Below are positions 44,931 to 55,061 of a DNA stretch of 64,000 nt, piece after piece. Under the pieces are notes generated by a model. That model was not told the DNA's origin, made no database searches, and saw only the letters and a program-made list of their open reading frames with translations. The stretch's first letter is position 1. Each line of letters opens with the position of its first letter. The stretch comes from Prosopocoilus inquinatus (lineage: Eukaryota > Arthropoda > Insecta > Coleoptera > Lucanidae), in the NCBI GenBank assembly GCA_036172665.1, contig CM069872.1, positions 51,074,101 through 51,138,100 on the forward strand, read 5' to 3'. The translations under genes were made by a program, and so were the position numbers.

Positions 44931-45350
44931 TCCCAGCAAGAAGGATCGGAAGTTCCCCCTCCCTTATAGTTGATTATAAAAAAAAAAAACAAGAATTTAG
45001 ATTTTTGCAAAACACATACATTTAATAAGTGAACAACGGAAAATAAAAATGTAGGTACACTGACACTTAGGTAATAAAAGAAGCAAGAGATAATACATAC
45101 CATCATAGTGTAGAATCTGGATATAACAGCCCGATTTGATATTCGAACTAAAGGGGAGGTTAAAATAAAAGTCACAGTCATACATCCAGAAAACGTAGTT
45201 ATTTGTACATCAGAATGTGAGGGCTTAAGGCGCGGCCTCAGGGTATGACCTTATACTGTACGGAATTTATAGCTAATGGCAACTGTACTGCTGCCCAGAA
45301 GTTACAATCCACAAAGCGGCCAATGCGGACACATTCGCGTGTCGTCGCAA
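44931..45350. other. Partial palindromic MITE; no gene
   Basis: At about 45129-45190, CCCGATTTGATATTCGAACT and AAAATAAAAGTCACAGTCA repeat the left arm of the MITE at 52546-52696. Minus frames here (44858-45185) are unsupported. Confidence 0.5.
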
Positions 45351-45374
45351 TTTTACGCTGAAGCAATTCTGCTC

Positions 45375-45480
45375 AGATTGTAGCGGGGTCTTCAACCATC
45401 CTCTGTATAGCGCTATTTCGGCCCTAATTGGAGCCTCATCAGCAGAATAATAGCTCGATAAACTCTACCGCAGTCCGAAC
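45375..45480 (-). ncRNA. Hammerhead-ribozyme-like sequence, intact core (copy E)
   Basis: Minus strand. CUGAUGA at 45442-45436; stem II GGCUC/GGGCC with a CAAUUA loop; GAAA; then UAGCGCUAUA, in which a three-pair stem III (AUA/UAU, loop GCGC) leaves an AUA cleavage triplet of the allowed NUH type; then CAGAGG pairing back to UUCUG. Outer stem I is weaker (GCGG/CCGC) than in copy B. All core positions match, so this is the most canonical copy. Activity is predicted only. Confidence 0.75.
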
Positions 45481-45593
45481 GACTTGTCAAATTTAAACAG
45501 GAAAGCCCAGTAATAGCAGGCAACAGCTTAACGCGCGCCCTCAGGTGGCCAGGGATTGGAATCACCGGTTTAAATCTGGCAAGTCGTTCGGAC

Positions 45594-45690
45594 TGCGGTG
45601 GAGTTTCTGGAGATACTCTTCTGCTGAGGAGGTCCCAGTTAGAGCCGAAATAGCACTACACAGAAGATACTCGAGGGGCCCTGCTGCAAT
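45594..45690 (+). ncRNA. Hammerhead-ribozyme-like sequence (copy F, cleavage base changed)
   Basis: Plus strand. CUGAGGA (45624-45630) fits CUGANGA. Stem II is GGUCCC...AGAGCC, then GAAA, then UAGCACUAC and ACAGAAG. At the position of the conserved U before the cleavage base there is C (CUAC instead of CUAU), predicted to abolish cleavage. It is an inverted partner of copy E. Confidence 0.65.
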
Positions 45691-45852
45691 CTAAGCAGAC
45701 TTGCTTCAGCGTAATATTAAAATGTGATCTTTATTTTTAAAATCTCCTTCAGTTTAATTATGAAATCGGCCCTACTTGGCGGGAAGGGTTTTTTTAAAAA
45801 AGCTGAAAATCATGTATACAGGGTCCACCATTTCAAGCAGGCACACCACCTA

Positions 45853-46183
45853 CAGTTCTTGTAAACTTCCAGCCAACTTTCGTCATTAATGACGTCAAAC
45901 GAATACCAACTGAACTCAAGGTGTTACGTTCATCGCATTCGTTGAATTTAGCAACATTTTGTTACCACCTGCTTTTGAAAGTGACAGTGTTGCCGCTTTA
46001 GTTATCACTAACGCCAGATGTGTTTACTGTGAAGCGTGTGCGTTAGAGGTTATTCTATTTCTGAACGTACATAACCTATACACAGTCAACAATCAATTAA
46101 ATGTATATATTTCAATATCAGTCAACCTAGTATTACGTCATAAATATGAATGACGGGACTTTGCTGGAAGTTTACAAGAACTG
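45853..46183. mobile_element. 331-bp TA-flanked TIR element
   Basis: CAGTTCTTGTAAACTTCCAG and its inverse form about 35-bp TIRs with few mismatches, bounded by TA at 45851-45852 and 46184-46185. The small plus frame at 45959-46153 is internal. Confidence 0.85.
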
Positions 46184-46504
46184 TACATCGAGGAAGCGCA
46201 AGCGGAGGAGCTCTAAAACTCGTAATTGAGTATTTTACAGTGTTGCCAACTTACTATTAGTGCAATTCGCACCAAGTTAATTGTATTTATGCTTGATCAA
46301 AATTGTTCTTAGTGGAGAATGTAAATTCTGATGCATTTATATGGCAATTGGTGCAAGTTCTAGTGTTTTTAAGAAGAACAAAATGTCGCAGTATTTTATT
46401 TGCTTCTTCTTCTTCTTCTTCTTCTTTAACGTGTTTTGTCCTCAGTGAAGAAACCAGCGATCCATTTTTTTTTCTTCTTCTTGTCACTTTACATATCTTT
46501 ATTT
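46184..46504. other. Spacer with a (CTT)n microsatellite
   Basis: A TTCTTCTTC run lies at about 46404-46427. Overlapping frames on both strands are produced by it. Confidence 0.6.
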
Positions 46505-48600
46505 ACCGAGTGAAAAAAGGAGAATCTGGATGAAAGATTTACGACAGAGAAGGCCAACGATGGCAAATGGTAGAAGCGGCTGTGCGTGGTAGTCACTGAA
46601 GGCCTCCAAGCAGCGAGAAAGAATGTTCTTCTCTTAAAGATTTTGGAAGAAGAGCACGGATGATCGGCAAAGACGAGAAGATGATAAATGCGTTTTTTGA
46701 AGAATCCGTTAATCGGCAACAAGAAAGTTAATCCTTGAGGAACCTCCTGGAAAGGGAGACAAAGTCCAAAATAGAATTACTGGAGTCCTCTAAGCAGAGA
46801 ACTACAGAGACACTCTCTTCTTGAAGAAGATTTTGACTTATAATCAGATTAAGCACTACTTTGGCTAATCTTGACTTAGAGCAAATCTCCAATCAGAATC
46901 AAAAAAGTCCATCCTTGAGTAACCTAGAGGAATTAATTGAAATAAGAGATGGGAGATCAAGGGCGGCGAACATCGATGACTGCAAATGGCGAAAAACCAG
47001 CTGTTGTTGAAGAACCTGGATGGGTAAGAACGAAGTAAGACCGCACAAAGAAACCAGAAACCGATTTCTCCTTCGAAACCGACTTCCTAAAATGCCAAAA
47101 AGGGCAAGAGGAAAATTTGGATGAGAGATTAACGACAGAGAAGATCAACGATGGCAGATTATAGAAGCAGCTGTCCACAGTACTCACTGAGGGCCTCCAA
47201 GCAATGAGAAAGAATGCTCTTCTCTTAAAGATTTTGAAAGAAGAGCACGGATGATCAACAAAGACTAACCGGTGATAAATGCATTTTTTGAAGAATCCGT
47301 TAATCGTCAACGAGAAAGTTAATCCTTGAGGAACCTGGAGGGGAATGAAAGGGAGACAAAGTCCAAAATAGAATTACTGGAACCCTCTAAGCAGAGAACT
47401 AGGAAGACACTCTCTTCTTGAAGAAGATTTTGACTTACAATCAGATTAAGCACTACATTGGCTAGTCTTGACTTGGAGGAAATCCCTAATCAGAAACAAA
47501 AAGTTGATCCTTGAGTAACCTAGAGGAATAAAATGAAATGAGAGATGGGAGATCAAAGGCGGAGAACGTCGATGACTGCAAATGGGGAAAAACCGGCTGT
47601 TGTTGAAGAACCTGCATGGGTAAGAACGAAGTAAGACCGGCAGAAAGAAGCCAGAAACCGATTTCTCTTTCGGAACTGACTTCCCAAAATGCCCTTTTGT
47701 AGTCCAAAAACGACAAAAGGAAAATCTCGATGAGAGATTAACGACAGAGAAGACCAACGATGGCAGATGATAGAAGCAGCTGTCCACAGTATTTACTGAA
47801 GGCCTCCAAGCAATGAGAAATAACGCTCTCCTCTTAAAGATTTTGGAAGAATATATATGATCAACAGAGATCAACCAATAAAAATGCCTTTATGAGGAAC
47901 TCGCCAAACGCAAACAAGAAAGCTAATCCTTGAGGAACCTGGAGGGGCATGAAAGGGAGACAAAGTCCAAAATAGAATTACTGGAACCCTCTAAGCAGAG
48001 AACTAGGAAGACACTCTCTTCTTGAAGAAGATTTTGACTTACAATCAGATTAAGCACTACATCGGCTAGTCTTGACGTGGAGGAAATCCCCATTCAGAAA
48101 CAAGAAGTCCATCCTTGAGTAACCCAGAGGAATAAAATGAAATGAGAGATGGGAGATGGGAGATCAAAGGCGGAGAACGTCGATGACTGCAAATGGGGAA
48201 AGGCAGCTGTTCTGGAAGAACCTGTAGGGGCAAGAACGAAGTACGACCGCAGAAAGAAGCCAGAAACTGATTTCTCCTTCGGAACCGACTTCCCAAAATA
48301 CCCTTTCGTGGTCCAAAAATAAAAAAAAGATTAACGACAGAGAAGGTTAATGATGGCAAATGGTAGAAGCGGCTGTGCATGGTGGTCACTGAAGGCCTCC
48401 AAGCAGCGAGAAAGAATGCTCTCCTCCTAAAGATTTTGGAAGAAGAACGAGGATGATCAATAGAGACCAACCGAAAAAAATGCCTTTTTTGAGGAACCCG
48501 CTAATCGGAAACGAGAAAGTTAATCCTCGAGGAACCTGGAGGAATATGAAAGTCCAAAATAGTATTATTGGAACCCTAGATACACCTCTCGCCTTGAAGA
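46505..48600 (-). repeat. About 600-bp tandem repeat (3.4 copies)
   Basis: GAAAGTTAATCCTTGAGGAA-type words recur at about 46724, 47307, 47922 and 48515. Units also share AGAGATTAACGACAGAGAAG, TTGAAGAAGATTTTGACTTA and GTAAGAACGAAGTAAGACC. On the minus strand three successive frames (46957-47310, 47446-47874, 48066-48470) keep similar peptides (SCFYHLPSLVFSVVNLSS), but this frame is interrupted differently in each copy and no family was recognised. It is best treated as a satellite, possibly derived from a once-coding segment. Confidence 0.85.
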
Positions 48601-48639
48601 AAATTTTGATTTACATTGAGAGGTAAATTGGACATTTAA

Positions 48640-48725
48640 AGCAAAAAAGTATTAAAAAAATTTCTTATTGCAATATCAGGTCGTAGGATGTCGCTATTTA
48701 AGCGATTCAAAAAAATATTATAATG
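48640..48725. repeat. Vestige of the hammerhead-bearing repeat (flank only)
   Basis: TTGCAATATCAGGTCGTAGGATGTCGCTA matches the flank motif next to copy B (read here as two short words, TTGCAATATCAGGTC and GTAGGATGTCGCTA). No ribozyme core remains. Confidence 0.5.
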
Positions 48726-48849
48726 TAACTTCGGTTAGTCCGTGTTATTGAAAATAATTTAAAACGAGATAAAATTCTCGCTTTCCCGACGTGCAGGTAT
48801 TCTACCAAGTTGACAAAAAACTCGCAAAAAAGCAAGCGACTATCTCTTC

Positions 48850-49074
48850 GCTTTAATCGGTCCTTGTCTGCAGTGACTTGCCAGTAGAGTTAGGCGAAAA
48901 ATCTTGATCGACTCCCACCACTTTTGTTCAGAGGCGCGGCGGTGTCGTGAACGATGTGACTGCATCGTGCATCGTGCGAGCTTTTTTTGTTACCGAATTT
49001 GCAATATTTATTGCAGTTTATTTAAATATAAGTGATCGCGAAGTGTCCCTGGAATTTGTTGTAATAAAGAGAAA
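48850..49074 (+). promoter_or_regulatory. Candidate promoter and non-coding first exon
   Basis: A GC-richer stretch, 48880-48985 (GAGGCGCGGCGGTGTCGTGA), is followed by AGTGATCGCGAAGTGTCCCT and AATAAAGAGAAAG, then GTAAGAAAAAAC at 49075. This resembles an insect 5' UTR exon with its donor. No ATG frame and no TATA box are evident, and no downstream plus-strand coding exon was found in the window. Transcription start is not assigned. Confidence 0.35.
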
Positions 49075-49996
49075 GGTAAGAAAAAACATTTCGAAGTCAC
49101 ATGCGATGTAAACATCCTTGCAAAACATTTATTAAATTGAAATACAAGCTCGTATTGAATATTTTAGAAACGAAAAGCAATTCACAATTAGTCGATCTCG
49201 CATTGTTAACATTCGGTGATGTTAACCGAATTGTATTTATTTTAATTTAAACAAACGAAAAGTGTCTAATTTACAAAAATAACAATAGTTACTATTAGAA
49301 CTTGCTTATGTGCAGGATGATTTAGGTTTAATCTTGATATTGATAACTCCTTATGGAGACTACAATTTTTTTAATTGCCTTCTTTTTGCTTTTCCTTTTT
49401 TTAGTGTACGTGTTGTGGTTGCTGGTTGGATGGGGGGTTTTCGGCACTAGAATTGCACACTTCGTAAAAAGTAGGGTGTGTGAAACCATAGTGTTTCTCG
49501 ATTTATTTTATTAAATATTGCATATGCGTATTGTTACACAAAGGAGTAAGTCATTTTTTTTTTTTATTAGGCCGTATCAGGAATTAAAAATCGACACATT
49601 TGTTGTTTTTTTTCTTTCTTTGTTTTGCTTCATTTTAATTTACGCCCATGAGAGAAATTAAATTCGATTTATAAAAAGGGGGCGATTTTTTTTAATTCAA
49701 TTCAAGTCATTATTCGAAATTTATTTTATTTTTTGTTTATTATCTAACGAGTTATATTTCGTTTTATTTGTTGCGCTTGTTTTTAATTCCTGCCTCCTTC
49801 TTTTTTTTTCTCTAAAGATGTTCTTAGAACTGAAATCATCGTCGTTATTATTAATTTCTTTCAAGTTTTTAATTTATTTTTCATTTGTGCTTGTCTCATT
49901 AATTTTTGTTAAGTCCCATTTTTTCTACTTTCGTCCCTTGCTGTTATTTACGATTTGTTTTGTTAAAAAATAAATCATTTTTGTGAATTTATGTTA
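49075..49996. other. T-rich DNA, no gene seen
   Basis: Long T-runs and AT-rich sequence; intron-like if the preceding exon is real. Confidence 0.4.
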
Positions 49997-50345
49997 TACA
50001 GTGTGTCCGAGATTGAGTGGGCCACCAGGGATAACTTTCTTATTAGTGAAGATAGAGATTTGGTTAAATGGGCAAAGTTTTGCAGTTTTATGCGCTTATT
50101 TAGATGACGTAGAGAAAATTTGAAAATTCTGAATAGTTCCGATATTATCGCAGAAAAACAGAAAATCGCCGTTTTCTTTAATGTCCAATAGCTTCGTGAT
50201 TACAAGAAATATGGAAAAAAGTTTGATGCAAAAGTTACTAGGTTTGAAAAGCTACAGCTGGAAGCTAAGTCAAAATAAAATGAAATGGCGGCTTCCAAGA
50301 TATTGACAGCAACTTTCTTAATTTAAACGGACGCCATATTAAATT
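49997..50345. mobile_element. Partial element related to the 51.6-52.5 kb foldback (tentative)
   Basis: It starts TACAGTGTGTCCGAGATTGA and ends with ACAGCAACTTTCTTAATTTA...GACGCCATATTAAA, which recalls the AACTTTCTTATTTTAAATGG segment of the foldback. Only the half-structure is visible. Confidence 0.4.
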
Positions 50346-51149
50346 TTTATATAATTAAATAGCATTTTCTTTTCTCGTTTCAACCGTGTGTCACAATCCA
50401 TATCTAAATAAAAAAATACAAAGAGAAAATCACATTTTAATTTTAATTCATGCAAGCGAGGAGAAATGAAAGTTGTTTTTACTTAAAAAAAAAACAAAAA
50501 TAAAACAAAAGAAAGTCATGATGAATATTCGAGGTGCCTCGATATTAATTATTAAACACAATTGACCCCCCCCCCCCGATTTGTGACGCTCCTGGTTCCA
50601 CTTTGCGCAGAATATTTCGATAAGTACTATGAAATGCCCGCACCACTGCTTGACGTAAAATCTAATAAAATCCGTCAAAATGTTAGGTTAGGAAAATGAT
50701 GGTGGTTTAAGTTACACATTAGCGATTAGCGTCATTAGTCCAGGCCAATGAGAAGTCGTAACTCGTTCATTAAAATGCAAAAGCGCAATTCAAACACGGT
50801 CGGCTTAGCGTTTGTCGAGCGCTTTCTTAACCTAAATTTTGACAGCTCGTGTCACTTGTCAACTTATGAATAATCCTACATATTTGCTTGCCAAATAAAA
50901 ATTGATTTCTTGGGTTCGAAGTATTAGAGATCAGGCGCTCATGGCATTTTCATACTAGGCTGCCTTGCATTCACTGCAAACCCCATGGCTACGCCACTGG
51001 GAAAAAGCTGAGTAATAAGAAGGATAACGGAATGTAGGCAACGCTGCAAATTGCCAACATAAAAGAATAAAATCAATAGTATATTTCTTTATTAGGAGTA
51101 CTTTATTATGTGTAACTAAAGAGACAAATAAATTTATTATTATTTAGAA
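50346..51149. other. Solo hAT-type end; otherwise no gene
   Basis: CATGGCTACGCCACTG at about 50984-50999 is the inverse of CAGTGGCGTAGCCATG, a hAT-like terminus related to those at 44509 and 44903. Its partner was not found. A C-run lies at about 50566. Confidence 0.5.
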
Positions 51150-51210
51150 AAATTTTGTGCAATGTCAGGTCAAAAAGCGATCGTAAGATGTCGCTATTTT
51201 ATCTGTTTAT
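51150..51210. repeat. Vestige of the hammerhead-bearing repeat (flank only)
   Basis: GCAATGTCAGGTC and AAAAAGCGATCGTAAGATGT reproduce the flank next to copies B and C, without any ribozyme core. Confidence 0.6.
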
Positions 51211-51585
51211 TATTATTATTATTATTAATCACAGTTAGTTGCTATGGTTACAGAGCAATATTTAAATAACGCCGATTATTACGCATTCCATTCGTTCGTT
51301 TATTTCAAATACGGGAGTTCAGAATCGGCCACCAGGTGTCTTCATCCTGTTCTTTCCCATTGTTTTTCTAACGAAAAAAGAAATACAAAACCCTATTTTA
51401 AAAATGACCGAAAATTAAGAACCAAGAAAAGGTGATGGGAAATGCTAAAACAAACAAGCAGAAAAGATAAATAATAAATATAAGAGGGAAATCTTAAAAA
51501 TATCTAGGAAGCAATTAATTATTTTGCAAAAATATTTTAAAGCAGTTTGTAATTTTATTTCAATATTAAATTTCCTAGTTTTACA
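51211..51585. other. No gene seen
   Basis: AT-rich. The 63-codon frame at 51244-51435 shows no domain. Confidence 0.4.
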
Positions 51586-52485
51586 TACCGGGTGTCCCGC
51601 GCCATTTGCTCACCTTTCTAGAATCTTTATTTATTAATCGGTTAACCTGAATTTTAGAGACGATAAACTAAATAAAAAGTCGAATTTTTCGACATACTGA
51701 TAGTCGTCATAGGACTCCCGGTTTCGCCGGAAGTGATATCAACTTTCTTATTTTAAATGGAACACCCTATATGTTTTACAGTATTTGAAATTTTCATTAG
51801 CTCTTAACTCATTTTTTCGATAGAACCTCATATGTTTCTTAGCTTAGTTCAACTGAACATTTTTTTCTGAATACGCTGATACCAAATACGTCATATTTTC
51901 TTTGAAAGTCATTTGAAATAAAGGGAGTGTAAAATTTCAATAAAACATGCTCTGTTTTAAATTATTTTCAAAGAAAATATGATGTATTTGGTATCGGCGT
52001 ACTCAGAAAAAAATGTTCAGTTGAACTAAGCTAAGAAACATATGAGGTTCTATCGAAAAAAAATGAGTTAAGAGCTAATGAAAATTTCAAATACTGTAAA
52101 AGTGTTAAAAATCAAAATACCATCAACGGAGTGATTTTTTCGAAACACTTGATCGCATTAGATCGAAAAAATGCGATTCATAGCTTTCTAGATTGAAAAA
52201 TAAAAAAGTTTTTTTTTCGTTGTCAAGGAAACCAAAATTAACAATTGATACGTATTCGGACTCGTAATGCTCCGTAGATTTTAAATATGTAAAAACATAT
52301 AGGGTGTTAAATTTAAAATAAGAAAGTTGAAATCGCTTCCGGCGAAACCGGGAGTCCTATGACGACTATCAATATGTAGAAAAATTTCATTTTTTGTTTA
52401 GATTATCGTCTCCGAAATTCAGGTTAATTGATTAATAAATAAAGATTCTAGAAGGGTGAGCACATGACGCGGGACACCCGGTATA
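51586..52485. mobile_element. 900-bp foldback element, arms inverted nearly throughout
   Basis: The outer arms share TACCGGGTGTCCCGCG and, subterminally, GACGACTATCA and GGACTCCCGGTTTCGCCGGA (left) with the inverse on the right (51586-51785 against 52293-52485). A second, inner foldback (about 51775-51945 against 51955-52103) shares GAACATTTTTTTCTGA and ACTCATTTTTTCGATAGAAC with their inverses. The ends are compatible with a TA target. No transposase. Confidence 0.85.
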
Positions 52486-52545
52486 TTTTTTTTTAATATG
52501 GTAAAAAGTAGATAGAAAAGTACATTAATTTTTCCTAAAACTCTT

Positions 52546-52696
52546 AGGCCCGATTTCATAATCGAACTAAAGGAGACTTTAAAATAAAAGTCACAATCTC
52601 ATATCTGAATTACTACGTTTTCGCATCTTTTTTTGACATATGACTGTGACTTTTATTTTTAAAGTCTCTTACTTCGATTATGAAATCGGGCCTTAA
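52546..52696. mobile_element. 151-bp palindromic MITE, PIF/Harbinger-like target
   Basis: GGCCCGATTTCATAATCGAA and its inverse are flanked by TTA on both sides. The arms extend through TAAAGNAGACTTTAAAATAAAAGTCACA with few mismatches. A TTA target and GGCC start suit PIF/Harbinger MITEs (inference). A partial sister lies at 45129. Confidence 0.8.
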
Positions 52697-53279
52697 TTAT
52701 TAATCTAATTAGATGGCCAAACGATTTCACGGCTTCATATCTAATTGCCTTTCAGGCGTCCCTAAGTTTTTTTTTTGTATTTTTTAACACGCTTTGAGCT
52801 CAGTTAAAAAAAGTAAATAAATCGGGTCTTCATTTAATCTCTCGTATCTCACGTGACTTACAACGTACCAAACCAATTTTTTTAAGTGATATTAGTATAA
52901 CTGAAGACTTTTGTTAAAGCGTACAAACGGATTATTTGCGAAACGTGAAAGAAATTAAATAAATAAACATATACAGCAAGGGTTTTTCTTTCTAACGGTT
53001 GGCTAAAAATCATAAAACGCTTGATGGATGTTAGTTATTGTATAAAAATAGATTATAGATATAGAATACTAGATTAGTTCACTCAATCAAGTGCACTGTT
53101 AGTTGCCTAACTGTGATAAACGACTTGATCACGTGAGATACAATCGATTATGAAGAACCTGTATAATAAATGTGATGAAATTGAGCACGTTCTGATACTT
53201 ATATTGCTTTTATGTGACACTATTTCTTCATTTATCAATGTATTTACTTTTTTCCTTGTTCTCGTAAACGTAATTATTA
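52697..53279. other. No gene seen
   Basis: AT-rich. The minus frame at 53107-53298 shows no domain. Confidence 0.4.
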
Positions 53280-53390
53280 TAAAAAAATTTTGTTGCAAAT
53301 CGTTTTTTTTTATGTAGCAAACCCGCTTTAATTTGTTGTCCTACTGCAATGTCAGATCAAAAAGCGATCGTAAGATGTCGCTGTTTTATC
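53280..53390. repeat. Vestige of the hammerhead-bearing repeat (edges kept, core lost)
   Basis: TTTTGTTGCAAATCGTTTTT at the left and CAATGTCAGATCAAAAAGCG then ATCGTAAGATGTCGCT at the right are the two outer edges seen around copies B and C. The 100-bp ribozyme-like segment between them is replaced by unrelated sequence. Confidence 0.6.
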
Positions 53391-53697
53391 TATTCACCGT
53401 AATTATTATATTTGGCATGAGTGTTGCATGTATTTAAATGATATTTTTTAAGGGTTCATTTGCTATATTAAAATAATTTATAAGTACTAATACTTCCTCG
53501 CATTCTTGTTTACTTATTCACTTTCTTATTTATTAAACACTAATTTTCCTGTATACAAGGAACATTATTCTTCTATTCGTTAATTTAGTTTTATTTTAAA
53601 GTGTAATGCAGTATCTTCTGGTAGAAGATATCTCGAGAACTCCGTGACAATTTCATCCACAAATCTTTAACATGACTTAATAATACTCATCATGATC
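53391..53697. other. No gene seen
   Basis: AT-rich DNA. Confidence 0.4.
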
Positions 53698-53898
53698 TAT
53701 ACTCTGTTTTTTTTTTTTTTAATTCGCGGGAGTACTTTGAAATTTTGGCGCTAAAAGTGAGTTTGTCACTGGTAGCTGGCCGGAACGACCAATGACAAAG
53801 CTCGCTCGACCAATGACAAACCTCGTTCGACCAATGACAAAGCTTGTCTTAGCGCCAAATTTGAAAATACTCCTCCGAATTGAAAAGCAGAATATAGA
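53698..53898. mobile_element. 200-bp TIR element with internal CCAAT triplication
   Basis: TATACTCTGTTTTT...AATTCG, GGGAGTACTTTGAAATTTTG and GCGCTAAAAGTGAG...GTTTGTCACTGG on the left are inverted on the right (ending GCAGAATATA). The centre repeats CGACCAATGACAAAG(C)CTCG three times (about 53785-53850). Confidence 0.75.
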
Positions 53899-54482
53899 GA
53901 ACTATATTATAATTATGTCTTCTTATGTTTTCTCGTGATTATTCCAAGTTTTGCCTTGACTTCCAATCTGTTCAGAAACAACGACTAATCCCCGAATTCA
54001 ACAACTCCCGCTTACGAAGCTCACTCACAACATTAATATTTTAATTTAAACAGATAAAACGCTGTAGTTGTACAAAATGATATATGCAACAGATTAAATG
54101 CGGACAATAAATCGTTGGAATATTGATGAAAAGCATACCAGCTCGCTCCAATGCGGTCGGCAGAAGCCTTACAATAAACTTTACAAGTTGTAGTCGTTTC
54201 TCAATTATAAATGTGAGAACACAAAGTATCCAATATGTTTATAGGTTGGGTGTATGAATGAAGACCGGTTTACAAGGTATCATGTTATAAAGAAGTTTCG
54301 CATTTTAAATTCGTAGGAAATTTCTTTAAATGAACGAGGGGGCGGAGGGGAGGGGACTCATTTGCATAGCAAATAAGACATTTAAATTTTTAATATTCAT
54401 GCGATAATTGAATTCATATTAATTATTTTAATCATTTCTAAGTGTAAGTATAACTAGATTTTGAAGACTTTAATAATGAAAA
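53899..54482. other. No gene seen; G-rich run
   Basis: GAGGGGGCGGAGGGGAGGGG at about 54337-54356 has four G-tracts and could form a quadruplex. Confidence 0.5.
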
Positions 54483-54890
54483 CTTTAATAATAAATGAAA
54501 TGAAATAGGTAAATAATAAGAAGTAAAACCGTGCCACGCTGTGTTTCTTCTTGTCTCAAGGCATGGCTAACTCCAAACGTGATGTTTTTGAACACTCTTT
54601 ATTGAAATTGTAAAAAAGAGGGAAGAGAATGTTGTGGAGGTCAATGACGAATGATGAAGGGTGGTTCTGATCTTTCATTACTGGATTTTGTAGACGTCAG
54701 TGATAAAATAAGTAAGTAATAAGTAAAGACGTATCGTGATTCGTGTTGTCTCTCAAGTCATGGCCAATTCTAAACGTCAGAGTTTTTTGACGCTTTTCAG
54801 TTTTACGTTGAGAAAGGGGAGAGTTAGTTGTGGGGGTGAATGGCAGAGTGTTCTCATCTTTCATTGCCGGGAATTGGGCAAATTATAATC
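54483..54890 (+). repeat. Diverged tandem pair, about 200-bp unit
   Basis: TGTCTCAAGGCATGGCTAAC, TCCAAACGTGATGTTTTT and GGTTCTGATCTTTCATTAC in the first copy recur as TGTCTCTCAAGTCATGGCCA, TCTAAACGTCAGAGTTTTTT and GTGTTCTCATCTTTCATTGC in the second. Confidence 0.7.
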
Positions 54891-54973
54891 GGCATAGTTT
54901 AAATAACTTTAAACATCTTATTTCCCAACCAATTTCATGTATATACCAATGGACACCAGAGGGTCTTCTTGAG

Positions 54974-55061
54974 GTATACTGGCCTGCATTTTATGAAGTC
55001 ACGATTTCTCGTTTAAATTGCATTGTAAAGTGCGACTTCACAAAATACAGGCTAGTATTAA
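54974..55061. mobile_element. 88-bp hairpin MITE
   Basis: ATACTGGCCTGCATTTTATG (continuing AAGTC) and the inverted GACTTCACAAAATACAGGCT (continuing AGTAT) form 25-bp arms with three mismatches, flanked by T and A. Confidence 0.75.

Larger units (their letters stand above)
45351..45720. mobile_element. Inverted-repeat element carrying two divergent hammerhead-like motifs
   Basis: The outer ends TTACGCTGAAGCAATTCTGC (45353) and, inverted, TTACGCTGAAGCAAGTCTGC (ending about 45714) match. So do the inner edges, GTCCGAACGACTTG and CAAGTCGTTCGGAC. Each arm is one hammerhead-like copy (E on the minus strand, F on the plus). The centre, 45490-45585, is unique and contains GCGCGCCC. Confidence 0.75.
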
